Positions 17,834-26,904 of a DNA stretch of 37,025 bases are shown here, in pieces. Position 1 is the first letter of the stretch, and each line of letters begins with the position of its first letter. The position numbers and the translations under genes were made by a program. The notes beneath the pieces were generated by a model. That model searched no databases. It was not told where the DNA came from and saw nothing but the letters and a program-made list of their open reading frames with translations. The DNA comes from JASUTC01 sp035447925. GTDB taxonomy: Bacteria > Thermotogota > Thermotogae > MWEM01. The stretch is from assembly GCA_035447925.1 (NCBI GenBank), contig DAOTHY010000016.1, positions 1-37,025 of the forward strand, written 5' to 3'.

Positions 17834-18640
17834 TCACCGTTTATAACGTAGAAGGTGCTGGATGATGGCCTCCTTTTCGGGTAAATTCCAGATTTTCACA
17901 TTCTCTGCATGTTGTTCCACCAGCATTTCAAGACCGTTGATACAATGGCATCCGGCTGTTTTTGCCAGCGTGAGCAATTTAGTCTGAAGGGGTTTGTAAA
18001 CGACATCAAAAACCGTTGAACAGTTTTTTAAAGCGTCAACGGATACGGGCAGGCAGGTACGGGGATTGGGATTCATGCCCAAGGGGGTGGTGTTGATCAG
18101 GCAATCGGTTGCTTGAGTCTTTAAAAAGCTATCCAGCTTTTCCAATGGATGAACTGCAATATGGGGAAAGATCGTCTGGATTTGTTGAGCGGGTTGTTCG
18201 GTACGGTTGAACAGATAAATGGAAGAAACCCCTCGTTTTATCAAGGCGTAAACAGCGGCCCTAGCCGCTCCACCGGCCCCGGCTACAATGGCGGAATGAA
18301 TGGTGAGATCTTTTAAGGGGTGCATGATCCCCTTGTAATCTGTGTTAAAACCTTGAAATACGCCTCGTTCATGATCTACCCTGACACAGTTCACAGCGCC
18401 GCAGGCGGCCACATCTTCATCCGGTTCCACGGCATCTTTGATGTCCACTTTATAAGGAATGGTGACGTTGAATCCCGCCACTTGTGGATCATCCATGAGC
18501 TTCTTCAAAACTCTTTGGAAATAATCCCGAGGTGTGACCAAGTCCCGGTATTCAATTTCAATATTCAGTTCTTGGGCGGCTGAGTCAAACATTCTTTTTG
18601 ACATTCCAGGTCCCGGTTTTTGTTTCAGCAGGTATAATTT
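17834..18640 (-). CDS. aroE: Shikimate dehydrogenase-like protein with unusual N terminus
   Basis: This 268-residue protein should reduce 3-dehydroshikimate with NADPH in the aromatic pathway. It retains catalytic Lys in FNVTIPYK, GAVNCV, GFNTDYKG with the catalytic Asp, the nucleotide loop GAGGAARAA, NRT for NADP phosphate, NTTPLGM and GLEMLVEQ. The N-terminal shikimate-binding signature (NPxxHSxSPxxHN) is replaced by KPGPGMSKRMFDSA, keeping at best one of the two serines. It may therefore accept another substrate, such as a quinate- or aminoshikimate-like compound, or be a weak enzyme. The start at 18640 is set by GGGAG 7 bases upstream. Confidence 0.85.
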   Translation of the reverse strand, partial: KLYLLKQKPGPGMSKRMFDSAAQELNIEIEYRDLVTPRDYFQRVLKKLMDDPQVAGFNVTIPYKVDIKDAVEPDEDVAACGAVNCVRVDHERGVFQGFNTDYKGIMHPLKDLTIHSAIVAGAGGAARAAVYALIKRGVSSIYLFNRTEQPAQQIQTIFPHIAVHPLEKLDSFLKTQATDCLINTTPLGMNPNPRTCLPVSVDALKNCSTVFDVVYKPLQTKLLTLAKTAGCHCINGLEMLVEQHAENVKIWNLPEKEAIIQHLLRYKR

Positions 18641-18687
18641 CATTTTTTGCTCCCGTTGTTGTCTCATATCGGCACATAAAAGTTAAT

Positions 18688-18716
18688 AATGTATGACAAT
18701 AAAAATTGTTTGACAA
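18688..18716 (-). promoter_or_regulatory. Predicted aroE promoter with direct repeat
   Basis: On the minus strand TTGTCA (18711-18716) and TACATT (18688-18693) are 17 bases apart. A second TTATTGTCA overlaps the spacer, giving a direct repeat with a step of about 17 bases that could be a regulator site. Confidence 0.5.
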
Positions 18717-18717
18717 T

Positions 18718-18748
18718 AAAAAAGAGCCCATTCTTAGGCCCTTTTTTT
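18718..18748 (-). terminator. Terminator-like hairpin upstream of aroE
   Basis: AAAAAAGAGCC and GGCCCTTTTTT flank an 8-base loop. In minus-strand RNA the one mismatch becomes a G-U pair, giving an 11-pair stem with a U-run; on the plus strand it is an A-C mismatch. It would stop minus-strand transcripts entering aroE, yet no convincing minus-strand gene precedes it. Confidence 0.5.
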
Positions 18749-18779
18749 AAATCGCTTTACCATTATACCATATATTCTC

Positions 18780-19145
18780 GTGCTTGTCAATAGGAAGTTA
18801 AAGAAAAAAAGTGATGTGAACCTGATTGCTGTGAGTTTATTGAATGCCGGATTGATGTTAGCCGGTAATGGTAATGCGAACAGCTCAGGAAATGCCGGCA
18901 GATCTGTTCCGGAAGACTGCAAGGAAGTTGCCCAAAACCTCAATGCCAAACAGACATACAGAACTGAAGAAATTGCTGAGGCTTTTGGATTACAGGTGGG
19001 ACAGATCACAAAGTTCATGAATGATGGAATCCTCAAAATGATCAGGGTTCGCTCGCATGATATCGTCTTTCTTCTGCCAGATGCTTGGATGTTTGCAATT
19101 CTATTAAAAGTCATTTCTTTCAAATCACAATTAAACAACAATTAA
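18780..19145 (+). CDS. Small protein with HTH-like segment, function unknown
   Basis: This 121-residue frame has normal coding composition: a basic start (VNRKLKKKS), a short hydrophobic stretch (VSLLNAGLMLAG), a Gly/Asn/Ser linker and then TYRTEEIAEAFGLQVGQITK with FMNDGIL, which has the spacing of a helix-turn-helix. I do not recognise a family. The GTG start has no strong ribosome site, and GTG at 18819 is an alternative, so the frame could be a worn remnant. The giant lipoprotein gene follows 93 bases later behind its own promoter. Confidence 0.45.
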   Translation: MLVNRKLKKKSDVNLIAVSLLNAGLMLAGNGNANSSGNAGRSVPEDCKEVAQNLNAKQTYRTEEIAEAFGLQVGQITKFMNDGILKMIRVRSHDIVFLLPDAWMFAILLKVISFKSQLNNN

Positions 19146-19190
19146 AATATATTTTAAAGACCATCTTTTAGACAAAAAGGACCGCATATT

Positions 19191-19199
19191 TGTTATAAT
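19191..19199 (+). promoter_or_regulatory. Extended -10 promoter of the giant lipoprotein gene
   Basis: TGTTATAAT is present, with TAGACA (19169-19174) at a long 19-base spacing as a possible -35. It lies 40 bases before the ATG at 19239. Confidence 0.5.
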
Positions 19200-19238
19200 G
19201 TGCTTAAAGAAAGTGATAACTGCAAGGAGGAACTCCAC

Positions 19239-22200
19239 ATGAAAAACAACAAAACTTTCATCATTCTTATCATCGCCTTCCTTATGCTAACAGGTTGTGT
19301 CGGCACTAAAAAAAACGCCTTACCCTTGACAGCTCCTGTGAATCTCTACCCCGGCCAAGCGGAACTCTTGGATACCAACACCTTTTATGCCAGATGGACC
19401 AAAAGCGCCGGACATGATGAAGGAGACATCACTTACATTCTCACCTATGCTCGCAGACTGGAAGACCTCGAAGTTAGTTTTGCATACGAAACCACAAATA
19501 ACTACTTTTTACTCCCCAACCTTGAAGGGGGTGTCTGGTACTGGCAGGTAACAGCCTTTAATCCTCAAGGCGAGATGGTATCCTCTCCCGTTTGGACCTT
19601 TACTGTTGACGCTCAAGGTCTCCCCATCCCAGCGGATCCTCAACAAGTTACCCCCGATCCTTTCCTCATTGTCAGCGACGTCCACGAAACCGGCTTCACC
19701 TTGGACTGGGACAAATACATCGACCCGCTGTATCCTTTTAATGACATCACCTACACCATAAACGTTTACGAAGACAACGGAACCCTTTCAAATCGAAGCC
19801 TCACCTCAGCCAGTCAAATCATCCAACACCTCTCAAGAACTGCACCGGCAACCACCGCAAGCACCACGGATACCGGCCATTCGTTTACAAACATGAAAAC
19901 CAATACCTCATACATCTGGACACTCATCGCAAGTGCCGATGCCAGCCGTACCACAGCGGTAGGAAACGGACCCGTAAGAACGGGCAACTCGATGCCGACA
20001 GTGCCACGAGAGTTATACCCTGCCGATAATGCCACCGGCATGGCAACTGACATCACATTCAGCTGGGAGGAAAGTATGGATCCAGACGGTGACCCATTAA
20101 AATATTACGTCTACATTGACTCCATCCGAAACATTAGTACAACAGCCACTGTTGAAGGTCTCAAACAAACCCATTATCAACCCGAAAACCTGGAAGAAGG
20201 CTATACCTACTACTGGTTCATCCTGGTTAAAGATGACCATGGCGGAGCCACACGCACACAAACCTACACATTCGATACACTGATGCCCACCAATGCGCTT
20301 CATATCCCATTAAATCCGACTCCCGCAGACACCAGTGACAAAATCGATCCACTTCATCCACCACTATTGCAATGGGAACACGAGTCTGCAGAAAGGTCCG
20401 TCAGCTACAGTGTTTATGTGTCGACCGACCCTCAAACAATGAACAAACAAGCAAACGGATTGATACAGAAAAGCTATCAGATGAACTCCCCCCTCAAAGC
20501 CAACACCACCTACTACTGGCAAGTAGAAGTGCTGGATACCCAATCCGGTGAAAACAGAACAAGTCCACGCTGGAGTTTTAAAACCGATTCCATTCCCTCG
20601 CCAATTCAAACATATGCTCAAACGAACCTTGAAGGAAGTCGCATCGAACTCGTCTACGATAAAGCCATGGCAGATCCATCCGGAAAACACAGCCAATACA
20701 CTCTCAATCAGACCATCCAAACAGGACACGATAGAAAACAAAGACGAGTCATTCCGGCAACCAAAATTGAGAAGAAACCCGGAACCGACAACACCTATTG
20801 GCTCACACTTAACCAGGCCGTCATACACACAGATTGTCTCACCATCAACTACACACCCGGAAACATTCAATCCGCAGACGGAGCTTACTTGAATCCATAC
20901 ACGGACTATCCGGTAGACAATCAAGTGCCCGGAGTCCCCCCACTTATCACAAATGCTTATACCATCCAGACGGCTGAATTGCCGACAAAAACACACCAAA
21001 TTGCGGTAATCTTTGACAAATCAATGAGATCCCCGCAGACAGAGGCCGTCAACCAGTTCAGCGTCCGCATCAGTGGCCAGCCCGTATCTATGCAAAGTGT
21101 CAATGCTCATGCTACCGACACCGCCTGTTATCTCATCAGTTGGCAGGAAACACTTCCCGCTATCTACGGGGACAATATAAGCTTCACTTATGTGCAAGGA
21201 ACTGTTCAGGCTCAAAACGGATCGTATCTGGAAAGCTTCATGGACTATCCGGTTCAAAACACCGTGGCACCGGATGCACCGCAAGTCCAAAGTGTTCAAA
21301 CGAATCCGGGTGGAGACCAGCTCATCCTCACCTTTGACAAAGCGATGCAAACGCCTGTGAATGAACAGGAGAACTTTGAGCTCACCCTCACGGATTCTGA
21401 AGGCAACGCCATAGAGACGACCCGTATTCAAGCGGTGGAATTATCGCAAACAAACAACAAACAGATGATCTTGAGATTGGAAGACAAAATAGCCTACAAT
21501 CAAAGCAGCCTCTTAACCTACATCCCCGGAAACATCCAAAGCCAGGAAGGGGCTCCGCTGGCAGGATTTACAGTGGAGATTGTCAACGCCATCAGCGCCC
21601 CGCCGCAAGTCCAAAGTCTATACACCAACAACACGGGCGAACAACTCATCCTCACCTTTGACAAAGCGATGAATCCCCCTCAGAACGAAGCGGAACGCTT
21701 CAGTCTCGCCGTTCACCGCATCACCCCAAGCGGAGCCAGACAAATCGAAACATGCGCCATTACGCAAGTTGAACGGGGAAGCAACACCAGCCAATACCAT
21801 CTCACTCCCGCCACTGCGATACACAACGGAGACACCGCCACCCTCACCTACACGCCCGGCACCATCCAGTCACAAGACGAAGGATGGCTGACCGCATTCA
21901 CAACACCGCTTTCAAACGTGGTAGAAGGGGACGAACCCGTAGTGACGAGTGCGGTTTTGGAAGACAACGGCACAACGATTAGCGTCCGGTTCAGTCTGAA
22001 AATGGAAGACGCGCCCGATTCCAAGAAAAACCAATTTGCCGTCAGAGCAGACGGACAAGCCAAATCCATTACAGCTTTAAACCGTCAGACAGAAGACCCG
22101 TATGTTTACGTTTTCTCTTTAGACAGTCAAATCGTCTACGGACAGTCCGTAACGCTGAGCTATACAAAGGGAACGATCAAAGCCCAGTACGGATCGTATC

Positions 22201-22243
22201 TGGAAAGCTTCATGGACTATCCGGTTCAAAACACCGTGGCACC
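19239..22243 (+). CDS. Giant surface lipoprotein, N-terminal part (FN3-like and Ig-like repeats), cut by an assembly gap
   Basis: The gene starts at ATG 19239 after GCAAGGAGGA. The product has a signal peptide with lipobox LTGC (Cys about 19) and is anchored outside. Four FN3-like modules follow (about 19330-20580; cues WYWQVTAFNP, YTYYWFILVKDDHGG, NTTYYWQVEV). From 20590 come repeats of about 100 residues resembling SbsA/SwmB bacterial Ig-like domains, each with a strand such as LILTFDKAM and a close such as TYTPGNIQSQDG. The reading frame is open for 1,001 codons up to the run of Ns. It is very probably one gene with 22345-26793. Such proteins bind or process carbohydrate or mediate adhesion; no catalytic site is visible here. 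Confidence 0.87.
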
Positions 22244-22343
22244 NNNNNNNNNNNNNNNNNNNNNNNNNNNNNNNNNNNNNNNNNNNNNNNNNNNNNNNNN
22301 NNNNNNNNNNNNNNNNNNNNNNNNNNNNNNNNNNNNNNNNNNN
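22244..22343. other. Assembly gap of 100 N inside a repeated domain
   Basis: The 55 bases before the gap (22189-22243) are identical to 21217-21271, and the 55 bases after it (22344-22398) are identical to 21536-21590. The missing part therefore probably corresponds to 21272-21535 (264 bases, 88 codons), a length that restores the reading frame; 100 bases would not. Confidence 0.97.
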
Positions 22344-22344
22344 C

Positions 22345-25300
22345 CAAAGCCAGGAAGGGGCTCCGCTGGCAGGATTTACAGTGGAGATTGTCAACGCCGT
22401 AAATCCTGAATCGCCTAAATGCACCCATGCGAGGATCAACGGGGAAGGCACGCAGATCGAACTCACCTTTGACAAGGCCATGAAGTCCTTGACTACAAAT
22501 CAGCACACTCAATTTACTGTACTGGTGAGCGGTTTTGAAAACGACAGCACATCCGGCCAGATCAAAGCCGGAAACAACCGCATCATCATCCTTGGATTGG
22601 AAAAACCCATCGGCAAGCACAATCAAATTCACGTGAGTTACACCAAAGGGACCATTCAATCGACTGATGGCGCTTTTCTGGAGAGCATTCCAAACACGCC
22701 GGTTGATCAAAGTGCCCTGACCAGTATTATCGTTGTAAAGGCTGTGAATTGGCAGTATTCGTCCATACAAGAGGCGATTGACAGTGCTGTTGATGGGGAT
22801 CAAATCATTGTCTACCCCGGTACCTATGAAGAATCGTTGGATCTTGGTGAGAAAAACCTGCATATCACAGGAACCGATCCGGATGATGCGCAAGTCGTTG
22901 AAACAACGCTGATCAACAGTTATCCGAATTCACCGGCTCTACATATCAAAGGCGGACAGAACCATTCGACCATCATTGAGGGGTTGACGATCACTAACGG
23001 CAGAAATGATCCGGCACGACCCCATGAAGACCCGCATCTTCAATCAACTGTCAGATTTTACTATTCGTCCCCCATCTTTCGTAAAAACCGAATCGTGAAT
23101 AGTAAAAGCACCTTGGGCGCCATTCACGTGGCGAACTCTGATCAAAATCACGACCCCCTTGAGCCGGTACCGGTTATCATATCCAACGAATTTAATAACA
23201 ATTATGGAAATTTGAATGGTGGGGGCATATTTGTTGATAACTATTCCCTAGCAGAAATTCATAACAACACCTTCGAATTCAACAGCGCTTCGGAAGGGGG
23301 AGGGATCTACATTGTAGAAACGGCCGTTGTTGTGAACGCCGACGGAAAGCCTTGGAAACCATATAACTCACCTGTTGCACTGGTTGCCTTTGTTGAAGGC
23401 AATACAGACCCAAACCAAAACAACACCTATGTTAACAACACCCTAATTGAAACAGCCGGTGCCAGACCGGGTACATCAGAGGGATCTGATATTCAATTCG
23501 GACCGTCGGACACACCAGCCGGTACACTCACCTTGAGACCAGAGACAGGGGCTGAGCAACTATTGCTCACATTGAATATCGACTACACCATTGGCACAGA
23601 ATTTCACGGGGGTAAACTCACCATACACGTCCCAACAGGTTTTGAAATAGACGCCAACGCCTCTGTTGTCATTGGCAATCAGTCAGAAAGCGCCGCATCT
23701 GATTATCATCCGACAGCACAGACCATTGACATTACCGGTATTAACCTTGAAACGGGAACCGTCACCCTTAAACTGGCTGAACAGCCAATCCCGTCAGGAA
23801 TGAGTGATGGAAGAACTTCCCGAGATAAAACATACCAATTCAGGGCTTGTGCGGATGCAGATGGCTCTTCAAGTGCCTGGAACCCAACCGGTGAGGCTAC
23901 TGCCATTTTTACATCCACTCGCCTGTCCACCAACACGGATATTCAGCTTAAAATCGGTTATCCGCAGCATTTCATTCAATGCCAAATAACAGATTCCGCC
24001 ACCGTTTTAAAAGTGGCCAGCGGGACAACTGTTCAAACACTCAGTGAACAGATTCAATCAACAGACGGTTCTGAACAAACGCATGAATTCTACAACAGCA
24101 ATTCATCACTTGCAGATGATGACCCATTAACGGAAAGTGCCACACTGCTGGTCACTTCACAGCATGGAGATACTCATCAGGCAGAATATGAAATCATCAT
24201 CAATGCCACACCCTTTGTCAAGCTGCATAACATACCGGAAGGCTCTCCCATTAGCCTAAGAACGTACCGGGGGGATTCAGAGGTTATCGAAACCTGGCAT
24301 GACACCATTGCCGATGCCGTAGCCAGTGCCAATTCAGCTCAACCATCCACTATCACCGTCTGGCCCGGCAGGTATGTGGAATCACTTGATTTGGAAGTCA
24401 AACCCATTCACCTCACATCAACGGATCCGGATGATGAACAGATAAAAGCTTCCACGATTATCGATGGAAATGAAAATGTTTTTGTAATGATGATAGGTTC
24501 TCAGCCAGATTCTTCCGCAAGAGGGACACCGGTTGAGGGAACTTGCATCATCGAGGGGTTCACCATCACCAATGCAAAAGGTGGGAGTTTTGGTGTAAAT
24601 GAAAGAAGCGATGGTATGGGTTGTGGTGTATTGATCTACGAAAGAGACGCAATCATCAGAAACAACATCATCACTGAAAATGGGAGTGAAGGTGCCGGCG
24701 CTTGTGGTATTGCCGTCAACGCTGTTAGTGTAGAAGTAAAAATCTACGATAATCACATCTGCCAAAATTTCTCTGGTGGTGGAATCTATTTGCAGGGAAA
24801 TTCCCAAATTACCGACAACACCATCGCCTACAACACGGCTGAAAACGGTGGCGGGATCTTTGTTTTAAGTGGCCAGCCTACGATCACAAGCAACATCATC
24901 GAATCAAACACCGCTGTTGGAAACGGCGGGGGCATTTATCTTGAAACCGGGGGCTTTGGGCAACCATCAAGATCTGGTGATCGCCCCGCCATCTTTAACA
25001 ACATCATCCGCAACAACAGGGCCGAAAAGGGCGCCGGAGTTTACGTAGATGCCGATATGGAACCTGTAAACGAAGAAGGAAACCTATGGCGGAGATTCAA
25101 CGCCCCCCTGTCCACACCAGATTTTGTTGAACATAATGCAAACAGTGAAAAAAACAATGTTTACACCGGTAATATACTTTCAGTCAACCCGTTCTCATCG
25201 AGGGATGGTGAAACGGAAGGGACAGATATCTATTTTGAGGGGGAAAGCCAAACAAAAACGGGAACATTCGAGGTTAATGAAGAAATTGGTACAGGCACCT

Positions 25301-26793
25301 CAGCAGGACAAAGCCTGATCAGCGCCACCTATACATTTGCCGGCTTTTCAAGCGAAGGCTCGATAACCGTACACATTCCAAACGGCATTACGATTGATGA
25401 AAGTGCTTCGGTTACCATTGGCGACGGAGAGACACTTCCCCTCTCGGATGAGCAAATAAATGGGGAAAATATCTTCCTTAACGGTATTACAGGCACAGAC
25501 GTTTCAATCCATATCAATATGGCTCAGCCCCCATTGGCAAACGGGGACTACATCTTTCAGGTCCGTTCAGATGCCGATGGTTCCGGAACCCGATATCTTA
25601 CCTCAGATGCAACCACGCAAACTTTAACCATCAACGGTGTCATTTCACGGTACAATCAGGCAAATATTCTCCAAGAACGCTACAACGATCTCGCATCGGC
25701 TGTATCGGATGCAGCCAATTGTGATGTCATCAAAGTGATCTCAGGCACCACTTTAACCAATCAACTGCAGGCTATCAGCATCTCCGGAAAAGAACTGACG
25801 ATTCAATCACAAGACGGACAAACCTTCACCATTGATTTACAAGATAACTGCCGGGCATTTTACATCTCAAGCAACGCCTCGGTTACAGTAAAAAATGCCA
25901 TCATTAAAAATGCCCTGGCCAGTAACGGATATGGCGGGGGAATCTATATCGATCACAGTGCACTGCATCTTGAAAAGTCAACATTCCAAGCATGCCAGGC
26001 GGGCAACGCACAAAACGGCGGAGCGATTTATTCAGCCTACTCCGAGATAACCACCGATAACTGTACATTCATAGAAAACACAGCCCAAAATGGAGCTGGA
26101 ATTGCCGTAGCTTATTCAAGCACCTATCAGGCAACTAATACCCATTTCAATAGTAACCAAGCCGGGGCTGCAGGGGGCGGATTATACTTGGTCACCGGCA
26201 TCACGGCTACACTGACAAACTGTAGTGTGGCCAACAACATCGCCGTTCAAGGAGGCGGTATAGCGTTACATAACCAGGTAACATTAACAGGCATCAACCT
26301 TACCGTCAATGCCAACACGGCTGTCGAAGGCGGAGGGATCATGACAAATTCCAATACAACTTGTCAAATCATCGATTCTGAAATCAGTTATAATCAATCT
26401 AATGGTCCTTTCGGGGGCGGAGGCGGCATCTATTTGTTCAACACGTCCGAACTCACCCTTACGAACAGTAACATCAGCTACAATTACGCAATCAACAACG
26501 GCGGGGGCATTTGTATCGATACTTCCGCCACAGCAACGATACATTCAAACACAATTAACTACAACCGGGCAGATGGAGCAGGTGGAGGAATATATATACA
26601 AAACGCTGCACACCGTCCCAATATCGTTTTAAACGCTGAAGGAGAGCCATGGCTGCTTTTTGATTGTCCGGCTTCCAATACGGCTGATGTGGAACACAAC
26701 CAGACACTGGATCTGAACAATGATTATTTGGGAAATACAATAGAATTTAATGGCGAGACAAACGGCGCCCATATTGATTTTGCAACGAATTAA
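22345..26793 (+). CDS. Giant surface lipoprotein, C-terminal part (Ig-like repeat and three beta-helix modules)
   Basis: This 1,482-codon frame continues the lipoprotein. A last Ig-like repeat (IELTFDKAM) ends near 22720. Then come three right-handed beta-helix modules of pectin-lyase/Pmp type, opening with lines like SSIQEAIDSAVDGDQIIVYP (about 22750, 24300 and 25680) and rich in GGGIYI and N-x-I/F-x-x-N rungs. Each closes with a similar cassette (EGNTDPNQNNTYVNN, EHNANSEKNNVYTGN, EHNQTLDLNNDYLGN); after the first two comes a beta-sandwich with ITVHIPNGITIDESASVTIG. There is no lyase active site I can point to. No sortase or S-layer anchor is seen, consistent with N-terminal lipid anchoring. 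Confidence 0.87.
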   Translation, partial: QSQEGAPLAGFTVEIVNAVNPESPKCTHARINGEGTQIELTFDKAMKSLTTNQHTQFTVLVSGFENDSTSGQIKAGNNRIIILGLEKPIGKHNQIHVSYTKGTIQSTDGAFLESIPNTPVDQSALTSIIVVKAVNWQYSSIQEAIDSAVDGDQIIVYPGTYEESLDLGEKNLHITGTDPDDAQVVETTLINSYPNSPALHIKGGQNHSTIIEGLTITNGRNDPARPHEDPHLQSTVRFYYSSPIFRKNRIVNSKSTLGAIHVANSDQNHDPLEPVPVIISNEFNNNYGNLNGGGIFVDNYSLAEIHNNTFEFNSASEGGGIYIVETAVVVNADGKPWKPYNSPVALVAFVEGNTDPNQNNTYVNNTLIETAGARPGTSEGSDIQFGPSDTPAGTLTLRPETGAEQLLLTLNIDYTIGTEFHGGKLTIHVPTGFEIDANASVVIGNQSESAASDYHPTAQTIDITGINLETGTVTLKLAEQPIPSGMSDGRTSRDKTYQFRACADADGSSSAWNPTGEATAIFTSTRLSTNTDIQLKIGYPQHFIQCQITDSATVLKVASGTTVQTLSEQIQSTDGSEQTHEFYNSNSSLADDDPLTESATLLVTSQHGDTHQAEYEIIINATPFVKLHNIPEGSPISLRTYRGDSEVIETWHDTIADAVASANSAQPSTITVWPGRYVESLDLEVKPIHLTSTDPDDEQIKASTIIDGNENVFVMMIGSQPDSSARGTPVEGTCIIEGFTITNAKGGSFGVNERSDGMGCGVLIYERDAIIRNNIITENGSEGAGACGIAVNAVSVEVKIYDNHICQNFSGGGIYLQGNSQITDNTIAYNTAENGGGIFVLSGQPTITSNIIESNTAVGNGGGIYLETGGFGQPSRSGDRPAIFNNIIRNNRAEKGAGVYVDADMEPVNEEGNLWRRFNAPLSTPDFVEHNANSEKNNVYTGNILSVNPFSSRDGETEGTDIYFEGESQTKTGTFEVNEEIGTGTSAGQSLISATYTFAGFSSEGSITVHIPNGITIDESASVTIGDGETLPLSDEQINGENIFLNGITGTDVSIHINMAQPPLANGDYIFQVRSDADGSGTRYLTSDATTQTLTINGVISRYNQANILQERYNDLASAVSDAANCDVIKVISGTTLTNQLQAISISGKELTIQSQDGQTFTIDLQDNCRAFYISSNASVTVKNAIIKNALASNGYGGGIYIDHSALHLEKSTFQACQAGNAQNGGAIYSAYSEITTDNCTFIENTAQNGAGIAVAYSSTYQATNTHFNSNQAGAAGGGLYLVTGITATLTNCSVANNIAVQGGGIALHNQVTLTGINLTVNANTAVEGGGIMTNSNTTCQIIDSEISYNQSNGPFGGGGGIYLFNTSELTLTNSNISYNYAINNGGGICIDTSATATIHSNTINYNRADGAGGGIYIQNAAHRPNIVLNAEGEPWLLFDCPASNTADVEHNQTLDLNNDYLGNTIEFNGETNGAHIDFATN

Positions 26794-26799
26794 CTGTTT

Positions 26800-26820
26800 C
26801 CAAGGGGACAGTCCCCCTGG
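26800..26820. repeat. GGGGAC-type palindromic repeat, copy 1
   Basis: The unit CCAAGGGGACAGTCCCCCTGG is an imperfect palindrome starting 7 bases after the giant lipoprotein stop codon. An identical copy is at 33273-33293 and near copies at 28708, 33681, 34181, 34338 and 36735. It could fold in RNA as a transcript-end hairpin, but no U-run follows. Confidence 0.8.
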
Positions 26821-26861
26821 CTAATTATTCATTGATCATTCTTTTAACTGGACTGTTTTTT

Positions 26862-26870
26862 TGGTATAAT
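26862..26870 (+). promoter_or_regulatory. Extended -10 promoter of the tandem-Cache gene
   Basis: TGGTATAAT lies 35 bases before the ATG at 26905; only a weak TTTTAA stands at the -35 position. Confidence 0.5.
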
Positions 26871-26904
26871 GGTTGATATTTTAGTCTTAAGAAGGGAGAA
26901 AAAA

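Noticed and set aside
18660..18680. Sigma-D (flagellar/chemotaxis) promoter suggested by GCCGATAT upstream of aroE
   Set aside because: No TAAA at the right distance, and aroE is not a motility gene; a better standard promoter is 15-25 bases upstream.
18734..19141. 135-codon minus-strand frame opposite the HTH-like protein
   Set aside because: Cys/Phe/Pro/Ser-rich shadow composition, no ribosome site, and it ends inside a terminator hairpin.
20364..20999. Long minus-strand frame within the giant lipoprotein
   Set aside because: It is antisense to a repeat-rich coding region and is Cys/Val/Gly-rich, as expected of a complement frame.
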